Source: an uncultured Alphaproteobacteria bacterium (GTDB lineage Bacteria > Pseudomonadota > Alphaproteobacteria > Micavibrionales > Micavibrionaceae). Taken from it: a stretch of 64,000 bases of DNA. The notes under the pieces are model-generated. The model made no database searches, had not been told where the DNA came from, and saw only the letters and a program-made list of their open reading frames with translations. A program made the position numbers and the translations under genes. The stretch's first letter is position 1; the number at the start of each line of letters is the position of its first letter. Shown in pieces: positions 62,326 through 64,000 of the stretch. The stretch is from contig CAMLMC010000001.1 in NCBI GenBank assembly GCA_946481075.1, forward strand, positions 806,001-870,000, given 5' to 3'.

Positions 62326-62934
62326 TTAATCGAAAGACGCCAGCAGTTTGTCAATTTCTTCCTGGCTGATTGCCTTGTCTGCAGACTGCGGCCCATTGAG
62401 GAGGCTTTGCGCGTCATCCACGCTCACTGCGCGCTCTTCATACTCACCCTTCATCTTCAGGGGGCCGACCGTTTGGTCGAGCGTGGTCATGATTCGGTCA
62501 ACGCGCCCGTCGATTTCAACCAGCACGCTAAACACCTTGCGGATACGCTGCCCTGTAATGTCCTGGAACGTGCAGGCCTCATACATCTGCGTTATGTGGT
62601 TTCTCAACGCGTCGCCCTTGTCTCCGCCGACTTCGTCTGCAATCTTTTCGATGGCCTCACAGGTCGACATGATGGAATTGGTGGCTGTCGCGGTTGCCTC
62701 GACAATCGCATCCAGTTCCTCCTTCGCGCTTGGCAGATGCGCGGACTTCACATGATCCGGCCTGCTATCGGCAATATCCTTTTTAAGCTGGGCGATCTTC
62801 TCCGCCAGTTCCGCGATGTGCAAATATACTTCGCGGTTCTCGTTCGATTGGGGCGTCGCCGTTCCCATTTTATCGATAACGGAATTGATAATCTCCAGAA
62901 CCTGGCCGCGGCCATAGGCTTTTGCATCGGTCAT
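62326..62934 (-). CDS. cheZ: Chemotaxis phosphatase CheZ
   Basis: A 202-residue helical protein that removes the phosphate from CheY. The catalytic stretch is YEACTFQDITGQRIRKV, in which Asp and the catalytic Gln match the CheZ active site. The C-terminal SQEEIDKLLASFD is the CheY-binding helix; it also resembles the EIDxLL motif at the start of FliM. It lies 30 bases downstream of cheY in one operon. CheZ is not universal in alphaproteobacteria, where CheY is often dephosphorylated by sink regulators instead. Confidence 0.88.
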   Translation of the reverse strand: MTDAKAYGRGQVLEIINSVIDKMGTATPQSNENREVYLHIAELAEKIAQLKKDIADSRPDHVKSAHLPSAKEELDAIVEATATATNSIMSTCEAIEKIADEVGGDKGDALRNHITQMYEACTFQDITGQRIRKVFSVLVEIDGRVDRIMTTLDQTVGPLKMKGEYEERAVSVDDAQSLLNGPQSADKAISQEEIDKLLASFD

Positions 62935-62964
62935 GATGTTTTCCCCTGTTACACCAAATTTCGA

Positions 62965-63357
62965 TTAAAACTCGCCCAGAACACTGGCGATTTTGGTTTT
63001 TAGCGTCTCAGCGTTAAACGGCTTGACGATATAATTGTTCACGCCCGCCTGTTTGGCTGCGATAACGTTTTCTGTTTTGCTTTCGGCGGTCACCATGATG
63101 AACGGCACTTTGCTGACATTGTCGTTCGTGCTGGCGCGGCACCCTTTCAGAAAATCAAGGCCGGACATAGGCTCCATATTCCAGTCGGAGATGACAAGGC
63201 CATATTTTTTCTGGTTTACCATTTCGAGCGCCATCGAACCATCCGTGGCCTCGTCAATGTTCTCAAATCCCAGCTGTTTCAGCAGGTTCTTGATAATTCG
63301 GATCATGGTCTGGTAATCATCCACGACCAAAACATTCATGCTTTTATCGACGCTCAC
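62965..63357 (-). CDS. cheY: Chemotaxis response regulator CheY
   Basis: A 130-residue single-domain receiver that carries the chemotaxis signal to the flagellar motor. The acidic pair (VVDDYQTM), phosphoacceptor Asp (VISDWNMEPMSG), Thr (IMVTAESKTENV) and Lys (NNYIVKPFNAETL) are all present, with the wording WNMEPMSGLDFLK typical of CheY. The start is GTG 63355-63357, with AAGGAG upstream. cheZ follows. No receptor or cheA gene is in the window. Confidence 0.93.
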   Translation of the reverse strand: MSVDKSMNVLVVDDYQTMIRIIKNLLKQLGFENIDEATDGSMALEMVNQKKYGLVISDWNMEPMSGLDFLKGCRASTNDNVSKVPFIMVTAESKTENVIAAKQAGVNNYIVKPFNAETLKTKIASVLGEF

Positions 63358-63517
63358 GGTAAATTCTCCTTAAATTGGCTGTGATAACTGTGAAAGCCTC
63401 ACGAATTTAAAATATATCCCAAATTGGTTAACGAATTCTAAGCCGAAAACGGGTCCTTCACCAATCGGCATAGTACGATGGAAGTCAGAGAACTCTAGGA
63501 AATACACAGGGCGATAC

Positions 63518-64000
63518 TTAAGGCGTGGCGGTCAAGGCCGGCAGATTTGGCAGCTTGTTCTGTTCCGCCAGCATGATGGTGACATTCCGCGCCTTTTCGG
63601 GATCCATGGCGGCGATAATCGGCGCGGATTTGCGTTCGGACATTTTGGTGACGACCTGCATCAGGACATCCATATCTAGGGAATTAAAGATACGCGCGGC
63701 ATCCTTGGCCTTCATGCCTTCATAGATTTTCACCAGACTGGCAATCCGCTCGTCCTCTTCTTCGGTCTGTTTTTTCAACAGTTCCTCGATATCCGCCTTG
63801 ATGATGGTGAGTTCTTGATATTTTTGTTCCAGCTCCGCCTGCCCTGCTTTCAAGAGGGCCTCGCGCATAGACAGTTCCTTTTCGCGGGTTTCAAGATCGC
63901 GGCGGCGTTTGGACAAATCGCTGAACAATTCCATCTTCACATCGGAATATTCATCATCAAGATCATCGGCCCCACGCCATTCAGCATCGGACGTATCCGG
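63518..64000 (-). CDS. MotE/MgtE-N-like flagellar protein, N-terminus cut by the edge
   Basis: At least 160 residues, open to the window edge: the frame continues through PDTSDAEWRG and beyond. It contains a long coiled coil (SKRRRDLETREKELSMREALLKAGQAELEQKYQEL) and a C-terminal MgtE-N-like domain (LVKIYEGMKAKDAARIFNSLDMDVLMQVVTKMSERKSAPIIAAMDPEKARNVTIML). This combination is MotE, a periplasmic or membrane-bound chaperone of the motor protein MotC in rhizobia. Next to cheY-cheZ it fits a motility role. A GTG at 63940 is internal, not the start. Confidence 0.8.
   Translation of the reverse strand, partial: PDTSDAEWRGADDLDDEYSDVKMELFSDLSKRRRDLETREKELSMREALLKAGQAELEQKYQELTIIKADIEELLKKQTEEEDERIASLVKIYEGMKAKDAARIFNSLDMDVLMQVVTKMSERKSAPIIAAMDPEKARNVTIMLAEQNKLPNLPALTATP

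Noticed and set aside
63428..63442. TTAA-CGAATTC-TAAG upstream of cheY, resembling a CtrA site.
   Set aside because: The second half-site does not match TTAA at N7 spacing; too degenerate to call without a binding profile.

Overview
The window reads as a chromosomal segment of an alphaproteobacterium, with no sign of a plasmid or phage. The evidence is the set of lineage markers: the cell-cycle kinase CckA, a TrcR/DUF1013 regulator, DUF1192 and DUF465 proteins, a cytochrome b/c1 fusion gene, the slt / dapA-smpB and comF / nitrilase-grxC neighbourhoods, and direct-repeat SOS boxes of the GAAC-N7-GAAC type before uvrA and recA. Moderate GC, flagellar and chemotaxis genes, LpxR and CckA together would suit a Micavibrio-like lineage. 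That placement is inference, since no rRNA or other phylogenetic marker was compared.

Layout. 1-10.5 kb: coaD (cut by the edge), cysH, gyrA, a DUF2059 protein, ssb, a glutathione S-transferase and uvrA. Two AT-rich genes of unknown function flank the GST-uvrA stretch. 10.5-16.7 kb: an ammonium transporter, a secreted His-rich protein, tRNA-Leu(CAA), exoD-dsbB, a run of small minus-strand genes each with its own ribosome binding site and usually its own terminator, an HNH nuclease and an esterase. 16.8-21 kb: LpxR-like lipid A deacylase, an XRE regulator, two unknown proteins and a HerA-like ATPase. 21-28.5 kb: nit-grxC, a ubiquinone hydroxylase, comF, a strongly structured non-coding stretch, an 817-residue methyltransferase with an unknown second half, an NDUFAF5-like methyltransferase and gloB. 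28.5-34.6 kb: an RG-rich protein, DUF1192, trcR, a DUF465 protein, an ALDH7-type dehydrogenase and a Na/Pi cotransporter. 34.7-42 kb: cytochrome bc1 (fbcH, petA), trmL, an AT-rich island, hemF and the CCA-adding enzyme. 42-49.8 kb: a LuxR-type regulator, slt, dapA-smpB, nfi, recA and glk. 49.8-64 kb: cckA, flhB, fliR, two inserted genes, fliQ, fliE, flgC, flgB, then divergent fhlB-orf-fliO-fliP, a 1042-residue TPR lipoprotein-size exported protein, cheZ, cheY and a MotE-like gene cut by the edge.

How it works together. The right-hand 14 kb is a flagellar export and basal-body locus tied to chemotaxis output (CheY, CheZ) and to CckA, the kinase that in this class feeds CtrA and flagellar timing. 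uvrA and recA carry SOS boxes; gyrA and ssb add further DNA maintenance functions. The cytochrome bc1, ubiquinone hydroxylase, HemF and NDUFAF5-like genes serve aerobic respiration.

The most unusual signals are: a palindromic GTCATTGCGAGG-type repeat lying in frame inside the 5' end of fliP; a FlgC rod protein with a clear Sec signal peptide; a sigma-54-like promoter for flgB that overlaps the ribosome binding site of divergent fhlB; GyrA with Met at the position of E. coli Asp87; a 140-base rod-like inverted repeat upstream of the 817-residue methyltransferase; and the small-protein cluster near 14 kb. No CRISPR array, insertion sequence or rRNA was seen.
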